DNA of 64,000 nucleotides. Origin: an uncultured Bacteroidales bacterium. GTDB taxonomy: Bacteria; Bacteroidota; Bacteroidia; Bacteroidales; Paludibacteraceae. Location of the stretch: positions 1 through 64,000 of the forward strand of contig CAIWCC010000040.1 of assembly GCA_903911085.1 (NCBI GenBank). Direction: 5' to 3'. Positions within the stretch are counted from its first letter, which is position 1. Every line of letters begins with the position of its first letter. The position numbers and the translations under genes were made by a program. Below the pieces are notes generated by a model. The model made no database searches. It was given only the letters and a program-made list of their open reading frames with translations, and had not been told where the DNA came from. Below are positions 26,633-34,811 of the stretch, in pieces.

Positions 26633-26749
26633 ATGAAAACGAATGAAGATCAATTGCATTGCCCCAAATGTGGAGCAATAATTCCTCAGGGTCAATCAGA
26701 TTGTCCAAACCCAAAGTGTCCGAGTAAAAAGAAATTATTATTAGATTGA
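26633..26749 (+). CDS. Small zinc-ribbon protein
   Basis: A 38-aa ORF whose central part is CPKCGAIIPQGQSDCPNPKC: two Cys pairs (CPKC and CPNPKC) with the spacing of a minimal zinc ribbon. The regular Cys pattern and a clean start and stop between larger genes support it, but its size makes it easy to miss or to occur by chance. Its function is unknown. Confidence 0.5.
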   Translation: MKTNEDQLHCPKCGAIIPQGQSDCPNPKCPSKKKLLLD

Positions 26750-26807
26750 AATCTAAAAATAAAGAAAACAGCATTGAATTTGCTTATGAAATAATGTAAA
26801 AAAAAAT

Positions 26808-27071
26808 ATGATGAAAAAGATTTTTTATTTAGAAGATAATCGCATGTTATCTTTGTTTACTGAGAATGACGACTTTTTATTGAATAATCCTATTGAAATT
26901 GTCAATAAGTTTTATACAGTATTTAGACTTGAACCAAATGTAGTATATACTAAAAATTGCATTGATAGCGATGGTCAACTTGCAGTATTTGAGAGAGAAA
27001 TTGATGCTCTAAATTTCGGTATTGAGTATGTCAAGAGTATGTTTGGTGTTTTAAATGATAGTCCTAGTTGA
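26808..27071 (+). CDS. Hypothetical 87-aa protein
   Basis: 87 aa, soluble and acidic, with no signal peptide and no family I recognise (NRMLSLFTENDDFLL, SDGQLAVFEREIDALNFGIE). It is co-directional with the toxin-antitoxin genes downstream. It is followed within a few bases of its stop by the first copy of the intergenic repeat that also trails the two toxin-antitoxin modules, so it behaves as one member of that cassette-like series. Confidence 0.6.
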   Translation: MMKKIFYLEDNRMLSLFTENDDFLLNNPIEIVNKFYTVFRLEPNVVYTKNCIDSDGQLAVFEREIDALNFGIEYVKSMFGVLNDSPS

Positions 27072-27200
27072 GCGAAGCGTAGTTTGGTGGTCTTGGCTCA
27101 GCGAAGCATCTTTCGCTTTGTCGTGTGGGAAGGAGAGCTCTGCTTTCCATATTAAATAACAAAATCGGCTGTATTTCAGGAATGAATTTCAGCCGATTTT
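27060..27200. repeat. Cassette-end repeat, copy 1
   Basis: It consists of CTAGTTGAGCGAAGCGTAGT, a GGGAAGGAGAGCTCTGCTTTCC near-palindrome region centred on GAGCTC, and a 40-nt hairpin (27161-27200; AAAATCGGCTG and CAGCCGATTTT arms) followed by T-rich DNA. Copies 2 and 3 occur at 28012 and 28934. Confidence 0.75.
27161..27200 (+). terminator. Hairpin of cassette-end repeat copy 1, terminator-like
   Basis: Perfect outer arms AAAATCGGCTG and CAGCCGATTTT with an inner imperfect palindrome around TTTCAGGAATGAAT, followed by a T-rich run. Confidence 0.6.
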
Positions 27201-27239
27201 ATTTTTTATAGAATTAGAATCAATTTCGATTGTTGTATG

Positions 27240-27247
27240 TATCTTTG
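27240..27247 (+). promoter_or_regulatory. Candidate -7 element for the MNT-HEPN module
   Basis: TATCTTTG fits TAnnTTTG, 37 bp upstream of the chosen start of the nucleotidyltransferase gene. This supports the ATG at 27285 over the one at 27237, which would lie upstream of the -7 element. Confidence 0.55.
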
Positions 27248-27284
27248 CATAAGAATATATCATGTTTTCCTAATTTTTATAACA

Positions 27285-27605
27285 ATGACAGACAAATTGA
27301 CCATATTAAGAGATTTGAAAAATCATTTGCAGAATGGAATTAGCAATTCTGTAAAAGATATTGTTTTGTTTGGATCACAAGCAAACGGCAATAGTACTGA
27401 AGACTCAGATTATGATGTACTTATTGTGCTAAATAAAGATTACAGTTCACGTGAGGAGAATAAGATTTATGATTTGTGTTATGATATTGATTTAAAATAT
27501 AATATCATTATTGATGCACATTTTTTATCCGTTAGCGAACTCAATACGCTAAAAGGCAAACAACCTATATTTACAACTGCACTTTCTACAGGAATATACG
27601 CATGA
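27285..27605 (+). CDS. mntA: MNT-type nucleotidyltransferase antitoxin
   Basis: 106 aa from ATG 27285, chosen because the upstream ATG at 27237 precedes the promoter element. The minimal nucleotidyltransferase signature is intact: LFGSQANGNSTEDSDYDVLI gives GS-x-DxD, with a third acidic residue in IDAHFLSV. In characterised MntA-HepT pairs the MNT protein neutralises the HEPN toxin by AMPylating it. The stop overlaps the HEPN start (ATGA, 27602-27605), confirming a coupled module. Confidence 0.88.
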   Translation: MTDKLTILRDLKNHLQNGISNSVKDIVLFGSQANGNSTEDSDYDVLIVLNKDYSSREENKIYDLCYDIDLKYNIIIDAHFLSVSELNTLKGKQPIFTTALSTGIYA

Positions 27606-28006
27606 AATTAGATGACAATCAAAGAATTGAACTTATTAAGTATCGAATTTCGGAAGCAGCCGAAACCATTATGGATGTTCAACTTCTTGTAGATAACGAT
27701 AGACTTAGAGCGGCTGTAAATAGGATTTATTACGGTATGTTTTACTCACTTTTGGCTCTTGGTTTGGCTTATGAATTTGAAACTTCTAAACATCATCAAT
27801 TAATAGGATGGTTCAATCGAAATTTTATTCATGAGGGATTGATTGAACAGAAGTACGGAAAAATAATCAACAAGGCTTTGAATAGAAGAACACAAGGTGA
27901 TTATGATTCATTTGTTGATTTTGAAAAAGAAATTGTAATCGAAATGTTGGAAGAAATGAAGGAGTTTATTGCCAAAATAGAAGAATTTATTTCAGAAAAA
28001 CAATAA
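27602..28006 (+). CDS. HEPN domain toxin
   Basis: 134 aa, all helical. HEPN blocks are AAVNRIYYGMFYSLLAL, TSKHHQLIGWFNRNFIHEG and LNRRTQGDYDSF, the UPF0332-like subtype usually partnered with MNT proteins. The Arg-rich RRTQGDYD segment replaces a classical R-x4-6-H RNase motif, so RNase activity cannot be assumed. It is translationally coupled to the MNT gene and followed immediately by the second cassette-end repeat. Confidence 0.87.
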   Translation: MKLDDNQRIELIKYRISEAAETIMDVQLLVDNDRLRAAVNRIYYGMFYSLLALGLAYEFETSKHHQLIGWFNRNFIHEGLIEQKYGKIINKALNRRTQGDYDSFVDFEKEIVIEMLEEMKEFIAKIEEFISEKQ

Positions 28007-28011
28007 TTAAT

Positions 28012-28167
28012 TTTTTTGAGCCTGAACGAAAACCAAGTTCTTCGTAGCGTATTTTGCAAAGTTTAGTTCGGCATAAGGCTCCTGCCAATGTCGTAGCAAG
28101 AAGGAAAGTTCCTGCTTTCCACATTACATTTAATCGGCTGATTTTCAAGAATGAATTTCAGCCGATA
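28012..28167. repeat. Cassette-end repeat, copy 2
   Basis: A more diverged copy: TTCTTCGTAGCGTATTTTGC, AAGGAAAGTTCCTGCTTTCC, then the hairpin 28132-28166 (AATCGGCTG with CAGCCGAT arms). It follows the HEPN stop codon directly. Confidence 0.65.
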
Positions 28168-28255
28168 TTTGTATCTTGTTATTCAAGTTATCCTATCAAC
28201 ACCCAATAAAATTGAATTATTTATTCAAATGTTTCGTTATATGTAAACTTATAAT

Positions 28256-28263
28256 TATCTTTG
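28256..28263 (+). promoter_or_regulatory. Candidate -7 element for the HigBA-like module
   Basis: TATCTTTG, 20 bp upstream of the higB-like ATG at 28284. Confidence 0.5.
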
Positions 28264-28283
28264 CAGTATAAAATTGTGTATAA

Positions 28284-28624
28284 ATGAAAAAACTATTTGA
28301 AATTGTATTTTTGGAAGCATCCTTCGAATTTCTGAAAAGCATTGATAGAAAACATTTGAAAAAATACTTTACAATATTCGTAAATCACAGACAGAGAACA
28401 ATCCAGAGTTATTCAAAAAGATAAATGATGATATTTGGGAATTCAGAACACTATATCAGGGGTTACAATACAGATTACTAGCATTTTGGGATAAAACAGA
28501 TACATCAAATACTTTGGTAATATCTACACACGGTTTTATTAAGAAAAAAAGTAAAGTTCCCGATTCGGAAATACAAAAAGCAATTCAAATAAAAACGAAA
28601 TACTTTAACGAAAAAATGATATGA
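28284..28624 (+). pseudogene. higB: Frameshifted HigB/RelE-like toxin gene
   Basis: The first 27 codons (MKKLFEIVFLEASFEFLKSI) read in one frame, which then hits a stop. The remaining protein continues in the -1 frame: ILYNIRKSQTENNPELFKKI, then the family signature NDDIWEFRTLYQGLQYRLLA and the end KTKYFNEKMI. The switch maps to a run of six A (28359-28364); one additional A would restore a 114-codon frame. The stop overlaps the antitoxin start (ATGA). Either the toxin was disarmed by slippage in the A-run, or expression depends on slippage. The antitoxin downstream is intact. Confidence 0.8.
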
Positions 28625-28935
28625 TAACTTACACTTTAGACGAAGTTCAAGACCAGTTGATTGGCACAATTGGCACAGCAGAAAGAGACCGATTTGAGTA
28701 TGAATTACAATTAGATATGATTGGAAAAGCAATCCGACAGACTCGTAAAGAGCGACATATTACCCAAGAAGAACTTGGAAAGCTTATAGGTGTAAAAAAG
28801 GCTCAAATCTCTCGAATTGAAAACAATGCAAGCAATGTAACTTTCGAAACTATGTTCCGTGTTTTTACTGCATTAAAAGCAAAAGTGACATTTCAAGTGG
28901 ATATACCCAACATAAATATTAGCTTAGGAAAGTAA
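28621..28935 (+). CDS. higA: XRE-family HigA-like antitoxin
   Basis: 104 aa. The N-terminal about 35 residues form an antitoxin-type segment. The helix-turn-helix spans GKAIRQTRKERHITQEELGK to KAQISRIENNASNVTFETMFRV, a standard Cro/C1-type fold, followed by a short beta-strand tail. It overlaps the HigB-like gene by 4 bp, the usual HigB-HigA order. It likely binds and represses its own promoter and neutralises the toxin, although the toxin frame here is broken. Confidence 0.87.
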   Translation: MITYTLDEVQDQLIGTIGTAERDRFEYELQLDMIGKAIRQTRKERHITQEELGKLIGVKKAQISRIENNASNVTFETMFRVFTALKAKVTFQVDIPNINISLGK

Positions 28936-29175
28936 TCCTAGTTGCTCGCATCGTATTTTGTGTTATTTAAGTTCGCAGTGTGCCTCTTGCCTACATCGCG
29001 GAGGGAATGAAAGCTTACCGATAAATATCGGCATGCACCACCCTCGTTGAACGTAGCGTAATTTGGTCGTCTTGGTTCGGCGAAGCGTGTTTCACTTCGT
29101 CGTGTGGGAAGGAATGCTCTGCTTTCCATATTATACTCAATCGGCTGATTTTCACGAATGAATTTCATCCGATTT
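28934..29175. repeat. Cassette-end repeat, copy 3
   Basis: It starts with CCTAGTTGCTCGCATCGTATT right at the higA stop. It then has a segment (29047-29137) closely matching copy 1 (GTAATTTGGTCGTCTTGG, GTGTGGGAAGGAATGCTCTG) and the hairpin 29139-29174 (AATCGGCTGATTTTCACGAA with a partly decayed second arm). It is longer than the other copies because of an internal GATAAATATCGGCATGC segment. Confidence 0.7.
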
Positions 29176-29499
29176 GCATTCTACAAAATTAATTATTGCT
29201 TTTTTGTATCAATACTAAAAGTTGTTAGTATGTATGCAACAGAAACAAAGTATCTAATTTTAACGGTTACAGTTCAAATAACAAATTGTCAATTATTAAC
29301 TAACGTATTTTGAAATCAGAAAAAATAAATTCATTAAACATCAAAGTTTGACTGCTATACACCTAGTGTTTTAAAATTAGAAAGAACGAAGTTATTTTCA
29401 AAAATATTCTGGTTTATTACAGCCCAACCTTTATGATTCAAATAAATTAAGTTGACTATGAACAGTTTACTTAATTCGAACCATATTATTTAATTTCTA
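29176..29499. other. AT-rich intergenic region, nothing recognised
   Basis: 324 bp between the last cassette repeat and the stop of the GH9-like gene. No gene, clear terminator or repeat was seen. Confidence 0.4.
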
Positions 29500-31794
29500 T
29501 TATTTTTTTTCAATAATCACACTTTTTCTAAAATACCCCAATCCATAAGAAACAGTAGTTTGTTTGTTAGGAGTTTTAATTTGGGCAACAAAATAAGCTG
29601 AATTTGGCGATTCTTCGATGAGCGTCAATTTTGTTATCTTCCCTGTATTATCTGTCAAATCTACGTCTACAGTTTCCACTTTGTTATAATCGAAATTCAA
29701 TGGAACTTTTAAACGAATTGTAGTTGACTTTTTATCGTTTTGCACTTTCAATTCGGTATCGTAGGCAGCCATATAAGTAAGACTCAAGTTGTAGGCTGTA
29801 TTAAACGACACCCAGCCTTCAGTCCATCCAATATCGCCACGCTCAGGATGGTAAGGAAAATGTGCATTTTTTGGTGAGCCATCCAACACAAATCGAGCAT
29901 CGGACAACTGACCAATACCGCCAGCATGTTGATGATACCATCCTAAATCTACACCTTCAATTTCAGCCACTGCATCGTAAGAACAATGACGTCCACACGG
30001 GTTTCTACCAAAGGAATTATCGAGTTGTGCATAAGTTATTTGCATTAACCGGTCGGCTTTTGGTTTGCTGTCGATAAACTCAATCATTGACAATACAGCT
30101 GCTGGAAAGCCAACAATATTTCCAGTTTCGTTCCAGTGTTGCGGCGAAGTTCCAGTAGGACACCATGCATTTTTATCGTCCAACTTACGGAAATCCCACA
30201 TATTATCAGAGCGTCGAATTATGACATCTGCCCAAGCATTTATTTTTTCTTTGAGTCCTTTTGGAGCTCTTTGAGGATACTGTTTCAGCATATACGCCAA
30301 ACTTGTCATGGTAATAAACTCACTCATACGTTGCCCTTTGGTAGTAAGTGGATCGTTCCAGTCGAGTTTTTGTACCATCCATTCTACTTGATTATATACT
30401 GCATTAAAATATATTTCAGCATCTTTCATTTTATCTCTTTTGGCCACTTCATACATCATCAGGTTTGGAATAATTGATGCCCCAGGAGGTAATGCACCTT
30501 TTGTACTACCAACTTTTGTTTTCAAAGCCAACATGTTATGACCGTCACTTTCGTTGTAAGCATATTTTTTATCAATACTGTCAAGTTGCCATATTTTTAA
30601 CGCATAGTTTTTTACAATATCGTAGTTCTGTTGCGGAATCCATTGTTTGATATAAGGCCATGCATACAGAAAATAAGCCAACTGTCCTTTGAAATGTTCA
30701 TGAGTAAGTTTCTGGGTAACAATTACATCAGTACCCCAATGAATTAGCTTTACAATATCAGGGGCATCTTCGGTGAAAGGTGTTAGTGCGCCCCAAAGAG
30801 TAGTATCGGAAGGTGCTTGATATTTCACTTGCTTAGGCATACGCAAGTAAGCTTCTGGATTGGAAAGGTACTGAGGTACAAGAGTATGTAGCTCCCACCC
30901 GAAATGTGAATCGTCGCGCCAACTGTAAGTTCCCGAACATTTTTTGGTGTAATTACCAACATAATGTCTACTATCAATCATAAAATTAATGGCGTTTTGA
31001 TAAGTAACGCGCTCAACCCACCACATTCCAATTCTGAAAGGAAATGATTTGAAAGTATCAGCTTGAATTACAAAATCTTTTTTGCTATCAGGATTAAATG
31101 ACGAAAAGTCCCCAATATTATTGGTTATTTTACCAGAAAACAAAATATCATTTTTCCCCGATTCTACAATACGAAATTCAGTACCATCATTACACAAAGG
31201 AGCTGTAAATCGCTTTGGTTTTCCTAAATTATAGCCACTTTGGTTGATGTATATTTTTGGCACAAAAGCCTCTTTTGGAGCATCGTAGCCAGTCACTTCG
31301 GTTCCTAAAGCAGGTAACCCAAGACGAGCATTTGGCCATACACAAATCTCACGTACCAAAAAATTTTCATTCTTGGTTTTAGTCATTATAACACGTAAGC
31401 TATCAGTAAAAACAGAAATGGTAGCATCAAATGCAATAGCTACAGCATCAAATTTATTACCTGTAATCACTGCCGATGGAATGGTTTCCCAATGTCCATT
31501 TCGTGCAAATTCTACTCGAAATTCTTCTACTGGTTTATTCTTAGGATTTCCAAAATAAATATGAACGCCTCCCAATTCATATTTTTTATCCAGCGCAACA
31601 AGAAATTGAGGTGTTGGGCTAGTGGCAAATACACATTCCGACTGATTTGATACAATACCATCGACAAGAAAGCCAGATTGCTGAGTTGTAGGTGCACTTA
31701 AAACCACTTTGCTGTTTTTAGCAAGGTTTTTTTGAGCAAATGAAAGATGCGTTAGAATAAACAAAAATGAGAGAGTAGAAATGAACTTGGTCAT
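29500..31794 (-). CDS. Secreted GH9-like glycosidase with discoidin-like N-terminus
   Basis: 764 aa from ATG 31794 (signal peptide ending LSFAQ); the ORF from 31842 overlaps the promoter region. Residues 20-170 resemble an F5/8 type C (discoidin) module (NLAKNSKVVLSAPTTQQSGF, FLVREICVWPNA). Residues 195-290 resemble the Ig-like CelD_N module before GH9 domains (PKIYINQSGYNLGKPKRFTA). The rest is (alpha/alpha)-barrel-like and ends with a GH9-like NSFGRNPCGRHCSYDAVAE and HFPYHPERGDIGWTEGWVSF. Canonical GH9 catalytic Asp/Glu could not be placed with confidence, so family and substrate are provisional. Two LacI-type palindromes and a TATTTTTG -7-like element precede it. Confidence 0.7.
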   Translation of the reverse strand: MTKFISTLSFLFILTHLSFAQKNLAKNSKVVLSAPTTQQSGFLVDGIVSNQSECVFATSPTPQFLVALDKKYELGGVHIYFGNPKNKPVEEFRVEFARNGHWETIPSAVITGNKFDAVAIAFDATISVFTDSLRVIMTKTKNENFLVREICVWPNARLGLPALGTEVTGYDAPKEAFVPKIYINQSGYNLGKPKRFTAPLCNDGTEFRIVESGKNDILFSGKITNNIGDFSSFNPDSKKDFVIQADTFKSFPFRIGMWWVERVTYQNAINFMIDSRHYVGNYTKKCSGTYSWRDDSHFGWELHTLVPQYLSNPEAYLRMPKQVKYQAPSDTTLWGALTPFTEDAPDIVKLIHWGTDVIVTQKLTHEHFKGQLAYFLYAWPYIKQWIPQQNYDIVKNYALKIWQLDSIDKKYAYNESDGHNMLALKTKVGSTKGALPPGASIIPNLMMYEVAKRDKMKDAEIYFNAVYNQVEWMVQKLDWNDPLTTKGQRMSEFITMTSLAYMLKQYPQRAPKGLKEKINAWADVIIRRSDNMWDFRKLDDKNAWCPTGTSPQHWNETGNIVGFPAAVLSMIEFIDSKPKADRLMQITYAQLDNSFGRNPCGRHCSYDAVAEIEGVDLGWYHQHAGGIGQLSDARFVLDGSPKNAHFPYHPERGDIGWTEGWVSFNTAYNLSLTYMAAYDTELKVQNDKKSTTIRLKVPLNFDYNKVETVDVDLTDNTGKITKLTLIEESPNSAYFVAQIKTPNKQTTVSYGLGYFRKSVIIEKK

Positions 31795-31821
31795 AATAAA
31801 ATGTGTTTTTTTATATATACA

Positions 31822-31919
31822 CAAAAATACCACATATACCACTTTTTCTAAAATAAAATTCTATTTTATATCATTGTAAACGTTTACAATAGAACAAAAT
31901 TCATTGCAAACGATTACAA
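31822..31919 (-). promoter_or_regulatory. Promoter with paired LacI-type operators (GH9-like gene)
   Basis: A -7-like TATTTTTG on the minus strand (31829-31822) is preceded by a perfect 18-bp palindrome ATTGTAAACGTTTACAAT (31873-31890) and a second site ATTGCAAACGATTACAA (31903-31919). The central CG steps are 56 and 86 bp upstream of the -7 centre and 30 bp apart. The same geometry recurs at three other promoters in this window. Confidence 0.75.
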
Positions 31920-32037
31920 AAAATGGAAATACAAACAAGGGAAATCTACAAGGAATAATTTTTCAATTCCATTGTTGATTTCCCTTAAATAAAAAGTTTC
32001 AAAAATTGCGTGAAGATCTAAAAAAAAGTATTCAACT

Positions 32038-33093
32038 TTACTTGATAAATTTCAACGGAATAGCCACATTGTAATTATCAGACCCATCATAAACGGCACA
32101 GAAAAGCACCTTTGGAATACCTTTATCCAGCCAGAGTTGTGGACGTTCCAGTTTGGTAACTTGTTTGATTCCGGTAACCCACGGAATTTGTGCGGTTGTA
32201 ACCAACGCATTTTTCGACGGTTTCCAGTCCAACCCATCTTTCGATTCGAAAAGAGCGAGACTCAACCCTGCATTGGTAAACGAGCCTTTAAAATCTTTTA
32301 CAATGGCCCAGTATTTTCCTTGCTGATACCAGATAAACGGATCTTCGGCAGCAAATTTTACAGAATCTTTCACAAAAATGCGGTTCGGCAATTTCTTGAA
32401 CGGTCCTTCGGGCTTATCAGCAATGGCAGCTCCATGGTACACCACACCACCAAAAGGCATTTTTCCTTCGCTTACTCCTTTGTACACCATCAAAATTTTA
32501 CCATCAGGCCGTTGAGTTACAGCTGGGTTGGCACACATCTGATGGTCGAAACTGTGTAAAGTGGTATCGATAGTTGGTTTTTCGGGTCTTTTCCATGTAC
32601 CAAGTGGAGAGTTAGCTACCGCCACACCAATACGCTGATTATTACGATATTCCCACCATCCTGGATCGCTGGTAGAAACTGCTGAAGTAAATACTTTGGT
32701 ACCTCGAGTTCCCATATAATACAAGTAATACTTCTTACCAAATTTATATACCGTGGGATTATGCGTTACATCAGCATCCCAGTATTTCTTATCACGTTTC
32801 GGCAAAACCACTTTTACATGTTTGTATGGTCCAGTTGGATTATCTGACACTGCCACGGCTACTTCGCTATCTGTTACCCAAGCAAAATGGCCCTTTACGC
32901 GCGGCCAACGACTATAGAAAAGATAATACTTACCATCGTTACCTTTCACCATCGTTCCACACCAAACCATGTAGTCGGGCAAACCGAATTTAGCAGTAGC
33001 AGGTACTGGTTGTATCCACTTGGCAACATCAAAATCCTGAGCGAAGGTTTGCAATGAAATGCTCAGAAGGAAAATCATTAAAAGTTTTTTCAT
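32038..33093 (-). CDS. Secreted GH43-like five-bladed beta-propeller protein
   Basis: 351 aa with a signal peptide (ending LQTFAQ). Repeated propeller-blade motifs are visible: GKYYLFYSRWPRVKGHFAWV, KYWDADVTHNPTVYKFGKKY, MCANPAVTQRPDGKILMVYK and AAEDPFIWYQQGKYWAIVKD. Acidic residues in WDADVTHNPTV and AAEDPF could be catalytic, as in GH43/GH117-like clan members, but the FxDPS start typical of GH43 is replaced by a VWCGTMVK segment. Family assignment stops at beta-propeller glycosidase-like. It sits within a minus-strand run with an esterase and fucosidase. Confidence 0.75.
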   Translation of the reverse strand: MKKLLMIFLLSISLQTFAQDFDVAKWIQPVPATAKFGLPDYMVWCGTMVKGNDGKYYLFYSRWPRVKGHFAWVTDSEVAVAVSDNPTGPYKHVKVVLPKRDKKYWDADVTHNPTVYKFGKKYYLYYMGTRGTKVFTSAVSTSDPGWWEYRNNQRIGVAVANSPLGTWKRPEKPTIDTTLHSFDHQMCANPAVTQRPDGKILMVYKGVSEGKMPFGGVVYHGAAIADKPEGPFKKLPNRIFVKDSVKFAAEDPFIWYQQGKYWAIVKDFKGSFTNAGLSLALFESKDGLDWKPSKNALVTTAQIPWVTGIKQVTKLERPQLWLDKGIPKVLFCAVYDGSDNYNVAIPLKFIK

Positions 33094-33120
33094 TTTGTGT
33101 AAAATATATTTGTTAAAAAA

Positions 33121-34743
33121 TTAATTCTTAATAAGTTGCTGAACAATATTTGTATTTGATTGCACAACAAAATAGTTACCATCAGCCAATTTTGAAACAT
33201 CCACTAAAGATTGATTTGTTTCTAAAAGTTTAATTCCCGAAAGATTCAGTATTTGAACCATTTTTCCATCTGCATTATTGATTTTTATCAGATTAGTTGC
33301 CGGATTTGGATAAAAAAGCCCATTCTCCATCTTTATTTGCGACACCGAACTTATTACTTTCAGCGCTGTACCTCTGACCAATATTCGACCTATCATCAGC
33401 TCATTTTTTGCATAAACTTCGGGGCGTTTTTGCATGTCAGCCAGATTTGCAGCTCCGAGTAATGTGGCTTTGCTTTCGGTACTTTTTACTGCTTTTAGTG
33501 TTATACGATGAGTTCCATTTGGCATATCAATCCAAAAAAACTGACCGCGATAACGATTGTTGCAATACTGATTAAAGCGGTTTACCTGTTTTACCGTACC
33601 TGTTGCACTATATTCAAACTGAACATCAGAGCGTTTAATCAAACTTGCAGGCTTCCCATCAATTTCGAACTCAATAGCTCCTGCTTCAGGACCGCCAATA
33701 TCGAACAATCCAAATCCGCTTCCTACAAATTCGAAACTGGTTGTTTGGAGTTCACGAAGCACTGGCACACGTTCAAACCACTCTTTAAACTGCTGATAAT
33801 CGGCATTTCCAGAACAACTGATTTCTGAAAATCTATTGTTAAATAGAGTTGATGCATTATACATACATCCCAATTCCCAATCTGAAACAAATTTTTTGGA
33901 AGGCAATGCTGACCTAAATACTCCAACTGTAGTTTGAATTTTGGAAATTCCACGTGCTATAGCGCCAGCATATAAGTCGCCCCCTTCACGGTTTGGATGC
34001 GTGCCATCTGCCGAAAAAGCCATTGGCACAGAGCCAGATGCACCTTTCCAGACAATAGTTCCCTCCTTTTCGAGCTTTGCTGGGTACATTCCTAAATGTA
34101 TGGACGGAATATTATAATACTGTGCAATTGCCTCGAAGCTTTTAATTTTAGAAGGCACATCACCGTTCTGATAACTAATGGTTTGGCTTCCCACAATAGT
34201 ATAAATAAAGCAAATATCCGTCTTCGGATTTTGGGCAATAATTTGACGAACAAGTCCTTCCATTGCCTGGTCACTTCCGCCATTCACTGCAAATTCCACA
34301 AAAACCAAATCGGGTTCGTAATCCAAAAGTTGCTCTTGGATACGAAAAGCCCCAAGCTCAGTTCCGGTACCCGAAACACCCGCATTTATCCCCTTAAATT
34401 TATTTTTTGGAAATGTGCGCTGCAAATAATCAAGCGCTTGCCCACGATACTGGTCATTGGCACGAGTAATGCTTCCGCCAATAAAACCAATTTTGATAGT
34501 ATCGGTATTGAGTAATATTTTAGCAAATAAATTTGGCAATCCATTACGAACTGTTGTTTCCTTAGGTTCTAAATAATTGGCCACAGTTATTGCATTTAAA
34601 CCATATTGAAATGGTGAGAAAGTTAAAGGCATTGAACCTGTCTGACTAAGTGCAATAAGCGAGTCGGTGGGCGATATTTTTGCCTGAGCCGACAAACTTA
34701 GACTAAAAAAAAGTGCTACAATAAAAATTGATACGTATCTCAT
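33121..34743 (-). CDS. SGNH-family carbohydrate esterase with T9SS sorting domain
   Basis: 540 aa with a signal peptide (ending SLSAQ). The SGNH hydrolase blocks are clear: IGFIGGSITR with nucleophile S91, GINAGVSGTGTELG, VFVEFAVNGG, and the catalytic Asp-His pair in SADGTHPNREGG. The middle region (about 330-450) is a beta-rich domain. The last about 75 residues, from GLFYPNPATNLIKI, are a T9SS C-terminal sorting domain, so the enzyme is likely surface-exposed or released. It probably removes acetyl or other acyl groups from the target glycan before the GH29/GH43 enzymes act. Specificity is unknown. Confidence 0.87.
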   Translation of the reverse strand: MRYVSIFIVALFFSLSLSAQAKISPTDSLIALSQTGSMPLTFSPFQYGLNAITVANYLEPKETTVRNGLPNLFAKILLNTDTIKIGFIGGSITRANDQYRGQALDYLQRTFPKNKFKGINAGVSGTGTELGAFRIQEQLLDYEPDLVFVEFAVNGGSDQAMEGLVRQIIAQNPKTDICFIYTIVGSQTISYQNGDVPSKIKSFEAIAQYYNIPSIHLGMYPAKLEKEGTIVWKGASGSVPMAFSADGTHPNREGGDLYAGAIARGISKIQTTVGVFRSALPSKKFVSDWELGCMYNASTLFNNRFSEISCSGNADYQQFKEWFERVPVLRELQTTSFEFVGSGFGLFDIGGPEAGAIEFEIDGKPASLIKRSDVQFEYSATGTVKQVNRFNQYCNNRYRGQFFWIDMPNGTHRITLKAVKSTESKATLLGAANLADMQKRPEVYAKNELMIGRILVRGTALKVISSVSQIKMENGLFYPNPATNLIKINNADGKMVQILNLSGIKLLETNQSLVDVSKLADGNYFVVQSNTNIVQQLIKN

Positions 34744-34811
34744 ATTTATATATTTAAAAACAGCATGAACTTAAAAAACAATCTAAAACAGCATTTTTTA
34801 ATCTTAAAAAA

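Noticed and set aside
28355-28368. Programmed -1 frameshift in higB
   Set aside because: The run GAAAAAAT is not a canonical X_XXY_YYZ heptamer and no downstream stimulatory structure was seen; a simple A deletion is the cheaper explanation.
28938-29168. Minus-strand 76-aa ORF in the third cassette-end repeat
   Set aside because: It is composed entirely of repeat DNA, including hairpin arms, so it is a spurious translation.
27060-29175. Integron with attC sites
   Set aside because: Cassette-like layout was noted, but no integrase gene and no recognisable RYYYAAC/GTTRRRY box pairs were found; kept only as a repeat-linked module series.
31873-31890. Simple LacI repressor operator overlapping the promoter
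   Set aside because: The palindromes lie well upstream of the -7 element at all four sites, with constant distance, which fits activation better than steric repression.
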